Shown: in pieces, positions 23,256-32,800 of the stretch
Layout of the letters: every line of letters begins with the position of its first letter
Position numbering within the stretch: the stretch's first letter is position 1
NCBI RefSeq assembly: GCF_900116905.1
Contig: NZ_FPCG01000009.1
Coordinates: 62,001-126,000 of the forward strand
Direction: 5' to 3'
Origin: Micrococcus terreus
Lineage (GTDB): Bacteria > Actinomycetota > Actinomycetes > Actinomycetales > Micrococcaceae
DNA length: 64,000 nucleotides
The notes under the pieces: generated by a model
Database searches by the model: none
Seen by the model: the letters and a program-made list of their open reading frames with translations, nothing else
Told to the model about the DNA's origin: nothing
Translations under genes and position numbers: made by a program

Positions 23256-23833
23256 GCGAACGCGCTGAGTGGGACGTGACCCTGCCGGCGTCCGGGGCGG
23301 AGCGGGATGCGGCGATGATCCGGGCCGCGGCGGACACCCTGGGTGAGGCGCGGCTGGCGGACTGGGCCGTGCGTCTGCTGACCGGTGCGGCGAGGGTGGG
23401 CGATCCGGCTGATCCGGACCCCGTACTGATCGGCGCTGTGCCCGGGTGGATGCCGTACTGGTCCCGCGTGTGGGGCGCCCGGGTGCTGCTGCACGTGTGG
23501 CCGTCCCGGGCGGGCGTGGCCGAGTCCGCCGTGCTGGCGGGGCTGTCCGACGAGGAGTGGCGCGTGCGGGTGCTGTGCGCGCAGATCACCGCGGTGCACG
23601 GGGTGCGGGGAGCCGAGGACACTCTCGTCCAGCTCACCGGGGATCCGGTCCCCCACGTCCGGTCCGCCGCCGCCCGGGCCCTGGGCGAGGTGGGGTCCGA
23701 CCGCGCGGCGCCCACGTTGGACCAGCTGATGATGGACCCGGACTCGGTGCTGGCCGACGCCGCCGAGACGGCCCTGGCCCGCCTGGCCGAGCGCCTCGAC
23801 CGCCCTGACCTGCGCCCCGATTCGGAGTACTGA
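23252..23833 (+). CDS. HEAT-repeat protein
   Basis: A 193-residue, mostly helical protein coupled to the thioesterase gene by a 4-nt overlap. The C-terminal half has recognisable HEAT/PBS-lyase repeats: VPHVRSAAARALGEVGSD and DSVLADAAETALARLAERL, preceded by two less regular units (EEWRVRVLCAQITAVHG). Such repeats form a solenoid for protein binding. Its partner is unknown; the coupling hints at a scaffold or regulator of the thioesterase. Confidence 0.8.
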   Translation: MSERAEWDVTLPASGAERDAAMIRAAADTLGEARLADWAVRLLTGAARVGDPADPDPVLIGAVPGWMPYWSRVWGARVLLHVWPSRAGVAESAVLAGLSDEEWRVRVLCAQITAVHGVRGAEDTLVQLTGDPVPHVRSAAARALGEVGSDRAAPTLDQLMMDPDSVLADAAETALARLAERLDRPDLRPDSEY

Positions 23834-23844
23834 CGCCCTCCCGC

Positions 23845-23916
23845 CGTTCTTCACCCCCGGCCCGGACTCCCACCGCCCTACAGGGCGAGGAGTTTCCGGG
23901 CCGGGGGTGAGAAACG
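23845..23916. repeat. 72-bp dyad element between convergent genes (family D)
   Basis: Arms of 22 nt (23845-23866 and 23895-23916) match with two mismatches and contain TCACCCCCGGCCCGG. A smaller perfect dyad, CGCCCT-AC-AGGGCG (23874-23887), sits in the centre. It lies between the HEAT gene and the ArsA gene, both ending here, so it may serve as a bidirectional terminator. The architecture also resembles the other intergenic dyads in this window. Confidence 0.6.
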
Positions 23917-23934
23917 CTCGTCGGATCGCGGACC

Positions 23935-24963
23935 TCAGTCCAGCAGCGCGGCGAACCGCCCCACGGCTGCGGCCCCGGTGACCTCGCCGGGCAGCAGCGG
24001 CAGCTGCACCAGGGGCACGCCGGGCACCTGCCGGCGCAGTTCGGCCACGTGCTCCCCCTCGGCGGTGGACCGTCCGGCCAGGAACTCCCCGGCGTCGGTC
24101 GGCGAGCGCCGGTTGACCACGGCTGCGGCCACGTCCACGCCGATCCCCCGCAGCTGTCCGTGCAGCTCCACGGTCTCCAGCACGGGCATCCGCTCGGCGG
24201 CCAGCACCATGACGAACGCGGTCCGCTGCGCATCGGTGAGCAGCTCGCGCATCCGCACGAACAGGTCCCGCCGTCGCTCCAGCACACGGCGGATCTCAGC
24301 GTCCCGCACCTCCTGGGAGGACCGCGCAGCATCCGCCCGTCGCCCCTCCAGCCCGCGCATGGCATCGGAGAACCGCTCGGACTTCGTGCGCCGGCTCAGC
24401 AGCCCCTCGGTCCACGCGGACATCAGCTGCGGCAGCTCGAGCAGTCGGGCGGTGTGGCCGGTGGGGGCGGTGTCGAACAGCACGGCGTTGTAGCGCTCCA
24501 GCCCGTCCAGCACCACCTCGGACATCCGCTCGAGCAGGGCGGCCTCCTGAGTCCCGGGCGACTGCCGGGCCAGGGCGAAGTACCGGTCCACCTCGCGGTG
24601 CAGGTGCTCGGGCATCATGCCCTTCACGGTCCGGCCCACGGTGCTCAGGTGCGCCTGCGCCACAGCGTCCGGATCGATCTCCATCCCGGTCACCGACCCC
24701 GCACCGGCCTCCGCGCCACCAGCGTCCCCAGCACCAGCACCAGCATTCGCATCACCGCCCCACAGCAGCGTCTCCCCGGCACCCACCTCGGCTCCCCACA
24801 GATGCCCGAGGTTGTGCGCCGGATCGGTGGAGACCACCAGCACGGACCGCCCCGCACGCGCCAGAGCGAGCGCGCACGCGGAGGAGACGGTGGTCTTGCC
24901 CACGCCGCCCTTGCCCCCGAAGAACACCACGCGGCGCTCCCCCAGCAGCCCGGTCAGTCCCAT
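23935..24963 (-). CDS. ArsA/Get3-like ATPase
   Basis: A 342-residue P-loop ATPase of the SIMIBI class. The deviant Walker A FFGGKGGVGKTTV (about residues 13-25) has the signature Lys of ArsA/Get3/MinD enzymes; VVSTDPAHNLG is switch I and LFDTAPTGHTARLLELP switch II. Metal-binding Cys residues of arsenite pumps are absent, so it is unlikely to be an arsenite ATPase and closer to actinobacterial paired ArsA homologues. I chose the ATG at 24963 (AGGGA 5 nt upstream); a GTG at 25008 is also possible. It directly follows the cory-CC-star gene. Confidence 0.85.
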   Translation of the reverse strand: MGLTGLLGERRVVFFGGKGGVGKTTVSSACALALARAGRSVLVVSTDPAHNLGHLWGAEVGAGETLLWGGDANAGAGAGDAGGAEAGAGSVTGMEIDPDAVAQAHLSTVGRTVKGMMPEHLHREVDRYFALARQSPGTQEAALLERMSEVVLDGLERYNAVLFDTAPTGHTARLLELPQLMSAWTEGLLSRRTKSERFSDAMRGLEGRRADAARSSQEVRDAEIRRVLERRRDLFVRMRELLTDAQRTAFVMVLAAERMPVLETVELHGQLRGIGVDVAAAVVNRRSPTDAGEFLAGRSTAEGEHVAELRRQVPGVPLVQLPLLPGEVTGAAAVGRFAALLD

Positions 24964-25011
24964 CTCAGTCCCTGTCCCTGTCCGTTCCGTCGCCACAGCA
25001 TTCACCACCCC

Positions 25012-25278
25012 TCAGCAGCACGAGAGCGAGTCCAGCGGCGAGCGCTCCATGCCCATCCGGCGGTGCCACTCATGGAACCGTTCGTACACCACGGGCAGCA
25101 GCTCCACGGTGTAGTACGTGGCGGGGTTGGGCACGCCCAGGGCGTCGGAGAAGACCATCATCATGAACAGGTCCTCCTCGTCCCGCCGGGCCCGCGCGAA
25201 GGTCTCACGGTAGGGCCCGGCGTAGAACTCCTGGAGATTGCTCCCGACGGCGGCCCACCAGTCACCCATTCGGCTCAC
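25012..25278 (-). CDS. cory-CC-star family protein
   Basis: An 88-residue protein ending SCC at the stop codon, the feature that names the family. The middle contains AGPYRETFARARRDEEDLFMMM and GVPNPATYYTVELLPVVYERF, which I recognise as its conserved core. It is soluble, with no signal peptide. The gene lies 31 nt after cstA and a few nt before the ArsA-like ATPase. The family's function is undescribed; the two terminal Cys could bind metal or be a client tail for the ArsA/Get3-like ATPase. The latter is my inference. Confidence 0.85.
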   Translation of the reverse strand: MSRMGDWWAAVGSNLQEFYAGPYRETFARARRDEEDLFMMMVFSDALGVPNPATYYTVELLPVVYERFHEWHRRMGMERSPLDSLSCC

Positions 25279-25309
25279 CGTGAGTGCCCCGTCCGGCTCG
25301 CTGGCATGT

Positions 25310-27031
25310 TCAGAGCTTCGAGCTGGAGGCGCTCAGTCGGTCGTCGGCGTCCTCCTCCTCAGCGGTGGGCAGCTCGATGGCCGGAGCCTTCCGGGCCCGG
25401 TTCATGGCGGCCACGGCCTCCACGATCACCCAGAGGGCGCAGACCAGGATGATCACGTCCAGCACCAGCAGCAGCCAGTTCTGGGTGGTGAAGAAAGTGC
25501 CGAGCTGGATGATCAGGGCGTAGACGCTGACGATCGCCACGAACACCAGCGGGATCAGCACCGGCCACACTGGGCGGCGCAGCTGGATGAGCATCACGGC
25601 GATGATGGACAGCGTCAGGGCGGCCATCAGCTGGTTGGTGGTGCCGAAGAGCGGCCAGATGACCATGCCCCCGGAGCCGTCCGCACCGGCGCCGAAGGCC
25701 AGGCCCATGGTCACCACGAGCACGATGATCGTGGCCACCCAGGTCTTGAGCTTGAAGCCCATGATCTCGCCGATCTCGGCGACGACGAACCGCTGCAGGC
25801 GCACGCCGGTGTCCATGGTGGTGGCGGCGAAGAGCACGGCCATGGTCGCCAGGATGGTGGCGGACAGCGACTCAGGGATGCCCAGACCGGAGTTGAGGAT
25901 GGAGCCGCCGGCCTGCACGAAGGCGACCACGCCGCCCTCGTTGAACGCGGAGTAGACCTCTTCCCACTCGGCCAGGGTGCGGAACCCGGCGGTGGTGGCG
26001 ATGATCGTGCCCAGGGCCAGCAGTCCCTCTCCCACGGCACCGAAGTAGCCCACCAGGCGGGCGTCGGGCTCCTTGGCCAGCTGCTTGGCGCTGGTGCCGG
26101 AGGCCACGATCCCGTGGAACCCGGAGATGGCACCGCAGGCGATGGTGACGAACAGCAGCGGGAAGATGCCGGGGGTGCCGTCCGGGACGTTCTCGTTGAT
26201 CGCCGGCGCCACGATGGTGGGCGAGGAGATGATGATCGCGCCGTAGAGGATGCCCAGGCCGATGAACAGCTGCAGGCCGTTGATGTAGTCACGCGGCTGG
26301 AGCAGCATCCACACCGGCAGCAGCGAGGCCACACCGGCGTAGAGGAAGAGGATGACGATCCAGAAGGCGTTGGCGCTCAGGCCCAGGATGGTCTCGGGCA
26401 GCTCGATCGGGTACATGTCGCCCAGGATCATCAGGCCGTACAGGGCCACCACGCCCACGATCGAGACCGCAACCAGGTTCCACTTCAGGCGGTAGATGGC
26501 CTGGCCGATGAGCAGGGCGACCACGATCGCACCCCAGGTGGGGATCACGGCGGTGGGGGTGGAGACCAGGAGGTTGGAGATCACCACGGCGAAGGCGGCA
26601 TTGACCATGAGCAGCAGCAGGAAGATGACGATCAGGAACAGGTTCCGTCCGTGCCGGCCGATGTAGCGCCCGGAGAGGGTGCCGATCGAGCGGGCCTTGT
26701 TCCGATTGGAGGCCCACATGGCGCCCAGGTCATGCATGCCGGCGAAGAAGATGGTGCCCAGCGTGACCCATAGGAAGGCGGGCAGCCAGCCCCAGATCAC
26801 GGCCACAGCGGGACCCACGATCGGGGCGGCGCCGGCCACCGAGGTGAAGTGGTGGCCCCACAGCACCCACTTGTTCGTGGGGACGTAGTCCACGCCGTCC
26901 TCGAAGCGGTGTGCTGGCGTGGTGTAAGCCGGGTCCAGCTTGTAGACCTTCTGGGACAGGAACTTCGAGTACAGGAAGTAGCCGAGCAGGATCATACAGA
27001 CCCCGACGACGGCCAGGACCAGAGAATTCAT
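25310..27031 (-). CDS. cstA: Carbon starvation protein CstA (peptide/pyruvate transporter)
   Basis: A 573-residue transporter with about fourteen membrane helices. N-terminal GYFLYSKFLSQKVYKLDP and DYVPTNKWVLWGHHFTSVAG are CstA hallmarks, as are AGMHDLGAMWASNRNKARS and GFHGIVASGTSAKQL. CstA/BtsT proteins import peptides or pyruvate under carbon limitation. The ATG at 27031 has GAGGT just upstream. The usual small partner YbdD is absent; instead cory-CC-star follows, suggesting it takes that place in this lineage. The upstream 216 bp hold the promoter and the terminator of the aldo/keto reductase gene. Confidence 0.93.
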   Translation of the reverse strand: MNSLVLAVVGVCMILLGYFLYSKFLSQKVYKLDPAYTTPAHRFEDGVDYVPTNKWVLWGHHFTSVAGAAPIVGPAVAVIWGWLPAFLWVTLGTIFFAGMHDLGAMWASNRNKARSIGTLSGRYIGRHGRNLFLIVIFLLLLMVNAAFAVVISNLLVSTPTAVIPTWGAIVVALLIGQAIYRLKWNLVAVSIVGVVALYGLMILGDMYPIELPETILGLSANAFWIVILFLYAGVASLLPVWMLLQPRDYINGLQLFIGLGILYGAIIISSPTIVAPAINENVPDGTPGIFPLLFVTIACGAISGFHGIVASGTSAKQLAKEPDARLVGYFGAVGEGLLALGTIIATTAGFRTLAEWEEVYSAFNEGGVVAFVQAGGSILNSGLGIPESLSATILATMAVLFAATTMDTGVRLQRFVVAEIGEIMGFKLKTWVATIIVLVVTMGLAFGAGADGSGGMVIWPLFGTTNQLMAALTLSIIAVMLIQLRRPVWPVLIPLVFVAIVSVYALIIQLGTFFTTQNWLLLVLDVIILVCALWVIVEAVAAMNRARKAPAIELPTAEEEDADDRLSASSSKL

Positions 27032-27192
27032 GGTGACCTCATCAGTGCAGTGGGGTGCGGTGCGTGTGGGTTCAGTGGTGCAGCTCCCCCCACGCGGTTT
27101 TCACTGCGCCGGGGTCGACTACACTGTAACTCAGCTCACATCCCCACGTGAGGCAGACGCCTCGAGGTGACGCGGCCGTCGTCGTGCTCTGA

Positions 27193-27237
27193 CCGTCCGG
27201 GCAGGGCCGTCGCCGAACGGTGGCCCTGGCCGGACGG
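27193..27237 (-). terminator. Hairpin terminator after the aldo/keto reductase gene
   Basis: CCGTCCGGGCAGGGCC and its near complement GGCCCTGGCCGGACGG form a GC-rich stem of about 16 bp with an 11-13-nt loop, 11 nt past the reductase stop. There is no strong U-tract, as is usual in high-GC actinobacteria. Confidence 0.6.
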
Positions 27238-27247
27238 AGGATGATGC

Positions 27248-28093
27248 TCAGAGCTGGGTGAAGGCGGCAGTCGCAGGGTCGGCGCCCACGCGCTTGTCGG
27301 TGTCCAGGGCGCTGATCGCCTCGATCTGCTCAGCGGTGAGCTGCACGTCCACGGCGCCCAGGTTCTCGGCCATCCGCTCCGGCCGGGAGGACTTGGGGAT
27401 CACGATGGTCCCCTGGGCCAGGTGCCAGGCCAGCACCACCTGGGAGGCGGTGACGCCCAGGTCCGCGGCGATCCCCTTGACCACCTGCTCCTTGAGGTCC
27501 ACGCCCTGGCCGATGGGTGAATAGGCCTCCACAGCGATCCCGCGCTGGCGGGTGGCCTCCTGGGTGGCGCGCTGCTGGAAGGAGGGGTGCAGCTCGATCT
27601 GGTTCACGGTCGGCACCACCTCAGAGCTCTGCTCCAGGCGCTCCAGGTGTTCGGGCAGGAAGTTGGAGACGCCGATCGAGGTGGCCAGGCCCTCCTTGCG
27701 GGCGGCGACCAGCTCGGCCCAGGCCTCGGTGTACAGGTTCTGCGAGGGCACCGGCCAGTGGATCAGGTAGAGGTCCACGCGGTCCAGGCCGAGGGCTGCC
27801 AGAGAGTTCTCCAGGGCCATCCGGGTCACACCCTGCTCGCCGTTGCGCAGCTTGGTGGTGATGAACACCTCATCCCGCGAGATGCCGGTGGCGGCCAGTG
27901 CCATGCCCACGCCGTCCTCATTGCGGTACGCGGCGGCGGTGTCGATGTGGCGGTACCCGGCGGCGAGCGCCTCCTCCACGGCCTTCTGGGTCTCGGCGGG
28001 CGGGACCTGGAAGACCCCGAAGCCCAGCTGGGGGATGGTGTGGCCGTCGTTCAGGGTGACGGTGGGGACGGAGGGGATGGATGCTGCGGTCAC
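27248..28093 (-). CDS. Aldo/keto reductase
   Basis: A 281-residue NADPH-dependent reductase of the 2,5-diketo-D-gluconate reductase type. The tetrad is visible: Asp and Tyr in HIDTAAAYRNEDGVG, Lys in FITTKLRN and His in LYLIHWPVP. The C-terminal cofactor motif is IVIPKSSRPERMAEN. The GTG at 28093 is preceded by AGGAG. Family members reduce a broad set of aldehydes and ketones; the physiological substrate is not deducible. It is divergent from rlmC, with 77 nt between them. Confidence 0.93.
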   Translation of the reverse strand: MTAASIPSVPTVTLNDGHTIPQLGFGVFQVPPAETQKAVEEALAAGYRHIDTAAAYRNEDGVGMALAATGISRDEVFITTKLRNGEQGVTRMALENSLAALGLDRVDLYLIHWPVPSQNLYTEAWAELVAARKEGLATSIGVSNFLPEHLERLEQSSEVVPTVNQIELHPSFQQRATQEATRQRGIAVEAYSPIGQGVDLKEQVVKGIAADLGVTASQVVLAWHLAQGTIVIPKSSRPERMAENLGAVDVQLTAEQIEAISALDTDKRVGADPATAAFTQL

Positions 28094-28170
28094 GGAGTGC
28101 TCCTGACGATCGGGGGGGGTGTGGATCAGGCGCAGATGAGCCTACTCCGCCCCGGTACGCTGGACCCGCC

Positions 28171-29442
28171 ATGCAGTGTCCCCACTTCGATGCCGGCGAA
28201 TGCCGCTCCTGCCCGCTGATGGGTGTGTCCCACCCCGTCCAGGTGGCGGACCAGCAGCGCGTCCTGCGCGAGCTGTTGGACCCCGTGACCGGCCCGGACG
28301 TGCACTGGCACGAGCCGCTGGCCGGCCCCGAGTCCGGGTTCCGCAACAAGGCCAAGATGGTGGTGACCGGTTCGGCACAGCGGCCCCTGCTGGGCATCCT
28401 GGACCCCCGCCAACACCCCAGGCACCACGACGGCACCGGCGTGGACCTGCGCGACTGCGGTCTGTACGAGCCCGGGATCGCCACGGCCCTGCCGCTGATC
28501 GCCCGCACCGTCACCACCGCTGGTCTGCCCCCGTATGACATCGCCTCCCGCACCGGCGAGCTCAAGCACGTGATCGTCACCGTCTCCCCGGACGCCGAGT
28601 TGATGGTGCGCTTCGTGCTGCGCTCCACGGACACCCTCCCCCAGCTGCGCCGCGCCCTGCCCGAGCTGCAGGACTCCCTCGCCGCCGCCGGTGTCCCCGC
28701 CCGGGTCATCACCGCGAACATCCTGCCCGAGCACCAGGCCCTGTTGGAGGGACCCGAGGAGATCCACCTGGCCGGCGCCCCCACCCTGACCATGCGCGTG
28801 AACGGCCTGCCGCTGAACCTGCGCCCGCAGGGCTTCTTCCAGACCAACACCCCGATCGCCGCCGAGCTCTACGCCCACGCCTCGGCCTGGCTGGACACCA
28901 CCGACGCCCGCTCGGTCTGGGACCTGTACTGCGGAGTGGGCGGGTTCGGGCTCCAGCTGGCCGAGGTCCGCACCCCCGGCGGACCGCTGCCGGTGGGCAC
29001 CCCGCGCGAGGTCTGGGGCCTGGAGACCAGTGCCGACGCCGTGGCCGCCGCACAGGTCACCGCGGAGGAGCTCGGGCTCGCGGACCGGGTCCGCTTCGCT
29101 GTGGGAGACGCCACCCAGGTCCCGACGACGTCCCCGCACCCGGGTGCCTCCCTCGCCTCCCTGCCCCGCCCGGCGGAGCCAGGGGGCAGGGAAGGCGACC
29201 TGCCCGGCGAGCTGCCGGGCGCCGTCGTCGTGAATCCGCCCCGCAGGGGGATCGGTGAGGACCTGGCGGACTGGCTGGAGCGTTCCGGGATCCCCCACGT
29301 GCTCTACTCCAGCTGCAACGCCACCACCCTGGCGCGGGACCTGGCCCGGATGCCGACCTACCGGGCGGTGCAGGCGCGGATGCTGGACATGTTCCCGCAG
29401 ACCGCCCACCACGAGGTGCTGGTGCAGCTGGCCCGGCGCTGA
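28171..29442 (+). CDS. rlmC: 23S rRNA (uracil-C5)-methyltransferase RlmC
   Basis: A 423-residue TrmA/RumB-type enzyme methylating a uracil in 23S rRNA. The N-terminal CPHFDAGECRSCPL plus DLRDCGLYEPG supply four Cys for the [4Fe-4S] cluster. LRPQGFFQTN, WDLYCGVGGFGLQLA (AdoMet site), VVVNPPRRGIGEDL and the catalytic Cys in YSSCNATTLARD follow in order. A Pro/Gly-rich insertion of about 30 residues precedes the NPPRRG motif and has no counterpart that I know of. TACGCT lies 9 nt before the ATG. The 3' end is partly duplicated 270 nt downstream. Confidence 0.92.
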   Translation: MQCPHFDAGECRSCPLMGVSHPVQVADQQRVLRELLDPVTGPDVHWHEPLAGPESGFRNKAKMVVTGSAQRPLLGILDPRQHPRHHDGTGVDLRDCGLYEPGIATALPLIARTVTTAGLPPYDIASRTGELKHVIVTVSPDAELMVRFVLRSTDTLPQLRRALPELQDSLAAAGVPARVITANILPEHQALLEGPEEIHLAGAPTLTMRVNGLPLNLRPQGFFQTNTPIAAELYAHASAWLDTTDARSVWDLYCGVGGFGLQLAEVRTPGGPLPVGTPREVWGLETSADAVAAAQVTAEELGLADRVRFAVGDATQVPTTSPHPGASLASLPRPAEPGGREGDLPGELPGAVVVNPPRRGIGEDLADWLERSGIPHVLYSSCNATTLARDLARMPTYRAVQARMLDMFPQTAHHEVLVQLARR

Positions 29443-29704
29443 TCTGGTCTGATCGGGAGTGACCGGGTGCTGAGCGAGGCCCGGCCTGGATCCCTGATGC
29501 ACGGATCGTCGATCACCTGATCTCTGCTGCACAGCCTGTCGCTGGCTTCGTCTCCGATGCATGATTCGGCGAGATCTGGGTCCGAACTGGACAGACTGTG
29601 CAGCACAGACACGGACATCGACAAGGACTGCGACAGCGAATCCGCACGGCTCACGGTGCCTATGGCCCCACCGCCACCACGAGGTGCTGGTGCAGCTGGC
29701 CCGG
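29401..29704 (+). repeat. Duplicated 3' tail of rlmC as direct repeat
   Basis: The last coding bases of rlmC (29401-29436, ending GGTGCAGCTGGCCCGG) recur at 29670-29704 with a single-base deletion. The second copy is outside any gene and is a relic. The 233 nt between the copies hold the family E dyad and nothing else that I recognise. Confidence 0.8.
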
Positions 29705-29872
29705 AGGTGATCCATCCTGGAGCGGGATTCCGCTCACAGCACAGCGGCCTCCCGGGCCAGGCCGCGGCTCAGCGTGCGCCCAGGGGACCGGCCGTGCATA
29801 GCATGGGACTCGAACCGTACTCGGGCGACCGCGACCGAGCACCCCGACCAGGAAGACCAGGACCCGCCCCCC
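29443..29872. other. 430-bp non-coding stretch between rlmC and the GH65 fusion gene
   Basis: No supported gene lies here. It holds the family E dyad (29521-29609), the relic copy of the rlmC tail (29670-29704) and a possible -10 (TAGCAT at 29799-29804) for the following gene. Open frames crossing it are antisense or out-of-frame extensions of neighbouring genes. Confidence 0.7.
29521..29609. repeat. Long dyad element in the rlmC downstream region (family E)
   Basis: TGCTGCACAGCCTGTC (29525-29540) pairs with GACAGACTGTGCAGCA (29590-29605) with one mismatch. A weaker inner dyad (TCTCCGA ... TTCGGCGAGA) surrounds the centre near TGCATGA. The element is bracketed by the duplicated rlmC tail, so it may have arrived or moved together with the duplication. 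Confidence 0.55.
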
Positions 29873-32800
29873 ATGCATCCCCTGAACCGCCCAGCCCCCT
29901 GGGATGGACCCGCCCGCCGCCACTCGCTGCGCCACTTCCGCGCGGTGGTGTTCGACATGGACGGCGTGGTCACGGACACCGCCGGCGTGCACGCCCAGGC
30001 ATGGAAGGACCTCTTCGACTCCGCCCTGGCCGAGGTCGGGGCGCTGCCACAGAACGCGGACGCGGTGGCCGCAGCGCCGGAATGCCTGCGCCCGTTCGAG
30101 CTGGGCTCGGACTACCTGCAGTTCGTGGACGGACGGCCGCGGGAGGACGGGGTGCGCTCCTTCTTCGCCTCGCGCGGGCTGAGCGTGCCGGAGGAGGGCG
30201 GAGAGCTGACCGTCTCCGCGCTGGCCGAGCGCAAGCAGGGCTTCTTCGAGGACGTGCTGGAGCGGGACGGCGTGCGGGTGTTCCCCGAGACCCTGGAACT
30301 GCTGGAGCAGCTGAAGCAGGACCGGATCCCCACCGCCCTGGTCACCTCCTCGCGCAACTCCTCCGCCGTGCTGAACGCCGGCGGGGTGGCCCACTTCTTC
30401 GACGTGGTGGTGGACGGGAACACCGCCGTGGAGCGCGGCATCCCCGGCAAGCCGGACCCGGAGATGTTCCTGGAGGCCGCTCGCGAGTTGGGCGTGGACC
30501 CGGCGGATGGGATCGTGCTCGAGGACGCCGCCTCCGGTGTGCGGGCCGCGCACGACGGCGGCTTCGGCCTGGTGGTCGGCGTGGACCGCGCCCAGGACCC
30601 GGACCGCCTGCGCAACGCCGGTGCCGACGTGGTGGTCCAGGACATCGCCACCCTGAACCTGGGCCGGCGCACCACTCGCCCGCACGACCCGGACTGGGTG
30701 CTGGTCTGGGAGGACTTCGACCCGGAGAACGAGGGCACCCGCGAGGCACTGTGCACCCTGGCCAACGGCTACTGGGGCACCCGCGGCTCGGTCCCGGGCA
30801 CCGTCTCCGGCGCCGTCCACTACCCCGGCACCTACCTCGCCGGAGTCTTCAACCGACTCACCTCCACCGTGCAGGGCCGCCAGGTGGAGACCGAGCACAT
30901 GGTCAACTGCCCGGACTGGACGTTCCTGCGCGTCACCCCCACCGGCGGGCAGCCCCTGCTGCCGGAGAACCCGGACCTGATCTCCTACCGGCAGGAGCTG
31001 GACCTGCGCCGCGGACTGCTCTCCCGGACCATGCGCTTCCGGGACAGCCACGGACGCACCACCCGGGTGCACACCCGGCAGTTCCAGTCCATGGCCGGCC
31101 ACCATCTGGCCGCGCTGCAGATGAGCGTGGAGGCCGAGGACTGGACCGGCACCGCCACCGTGCGCTCGATGATCGACGGGCGGGTCTCCAACCAGAATGT
31201 GGCCGCGGACCGGGAGCTGGCCGCCGACCACCTGGACGTGGTCCAGTCCCGCGAGCTGGACGGCGAGACGGTGCTGCTGGAGACCGTCACCAACCAGTCC
31301 GACATTCACATCGCCACCGTGGCCCGGACCCGGTTCATGGCCCCCGGCAATGCCCCGGAGCCGATCCGCACCCCCGTGGAGCACGGCCCCGCCGTAGTGG
31401 GACACGACCTCTCCATCACCCTGGAGCCGGGCCGGCCCGTCGTGCTGGAGAAGATCGCCGCCACCGCCAACACCCATGACCACGCGGCCTCCACCGTCTG
31501 GCACAACGCGGCCAAGCGCGTGGAGCGGGCCGGGTCCTTCCGGCAGCTGCTGACCTTCCACGAGGAGATGTGGGGGATCAACTGGAACCGCTTCGCCATG
31601 GAGCTGGAGAAGGTCCCCGCCCAGGTCGCCCCGGCCGGCGGGACCACCGGCGCCACGGACGAGCTCGCCCTGCCCTCCGGTGCGGGAGACCGCCACCAGC
31701 TGGCGCTGAACTTCCACACCTTCCACGTGCTGCAGACCTCGTTCGGCTCCCGCCGGGACCTGGATGCCGGTCTGGGCGCACGCGGACTGCACGGCGAGGG
31801 CTACCGGGGGCACATCTTCTGGGATGAGATGTTCATCTACCCCATGCTCACCCTGCGCCGGCCGGAGCTGACCCGGGGACTGCTGATGTACCGGTACCGC
31901 CGGCTCGGGGAGGCCCGCGCCAACGCCCGTGCGGAGGGCTACGCCGGTGCCATGTACCCGTGGCAGTCGGGGTCGGACGGCCGGGAGGAGACCCCCACCG
32001 AGCTGTGGAACCCGCGCTCGGAGATGTGGATGCCGGACAACTCGCACAACCAGCGGCACGTCTCCCTGGCGGTGGCGTACTCGGTGCTGCGCTACATCGA
32101 GGCCACCAAGGACCTGACGTTCATCTCGGACTACGGTGCGGAGATGCTGGTGGAGGTCTGCCGGTTCTTCACGTCGCTGACCCACTTCAACGAGGAGTCG
32201 GGACGGTATGAGATCCACGGGGTGATGGGACCGGACGAGTACCACGACGGCTCCCCGGACACCCCGGGCTCGGGCCTGCGCAACAACGCGTACACCAACG
32301 TGCTCACCTCCTGGGTGCTCTCCGAGACCGTGCGGCTGATCCGCTGGATGGACGGACGGGATGATCCCCTCACCGAGTGGCTGGACGTGTTCGAGGACGA
32401 GCTGGACCAGTGGGAGCGGATCAGTCTGAAGCTGAAGATCCCCATCCAGTCCGGGCGGATCGTCTCCCAGTTCGACGGGTACGAGGACCTGGAGGAGTTC
32501 GACTGGGACCACTACCGGCAGAAGTACGGCAACATCGGCCGCCTGGACCTGATCCTGCAGTCCGAGGGTGACACCACCAACCGGTACAAACTCTCCAAGC
32601 AGGCCGACGTGCTGATGCTGGCCTACCTCTTCTCCTCCGAGGAGCTGCAGGAGATCATGGGGCGGATGGGCTACGCGTTCACCTCGGAGGACTTCACCAA
32701 CACGGTGGAGTACTACCTGGAGCGCACCTCGCACGGCTCCACGCTCTCCCGGCTGGTGCACGGCTGGGTGGCCGCCCGTACAGACCGGTCCAGCTCCTGG

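Noticed and set aside
23935-24963. Arsenite efflux ATPase
   Set aside because: The Cys metal sites of ArsA and the arsB/arsR neighbours are absent; context points to the cory-CC-star group.
29443-29872. tRNA or small RNA gene in the rlmC downstream region
   Set aside because: The dyads do not give a cloverleaf, and the region holds a relic of rlmC rather than a conserved RNA.
29557-31479. Long alternative reading frame through the GH65 fusion gene
   Set aside because: It is a shadow frame rich in Arg/Gly/Pro. The true frame has HAD and GH65 motifs.
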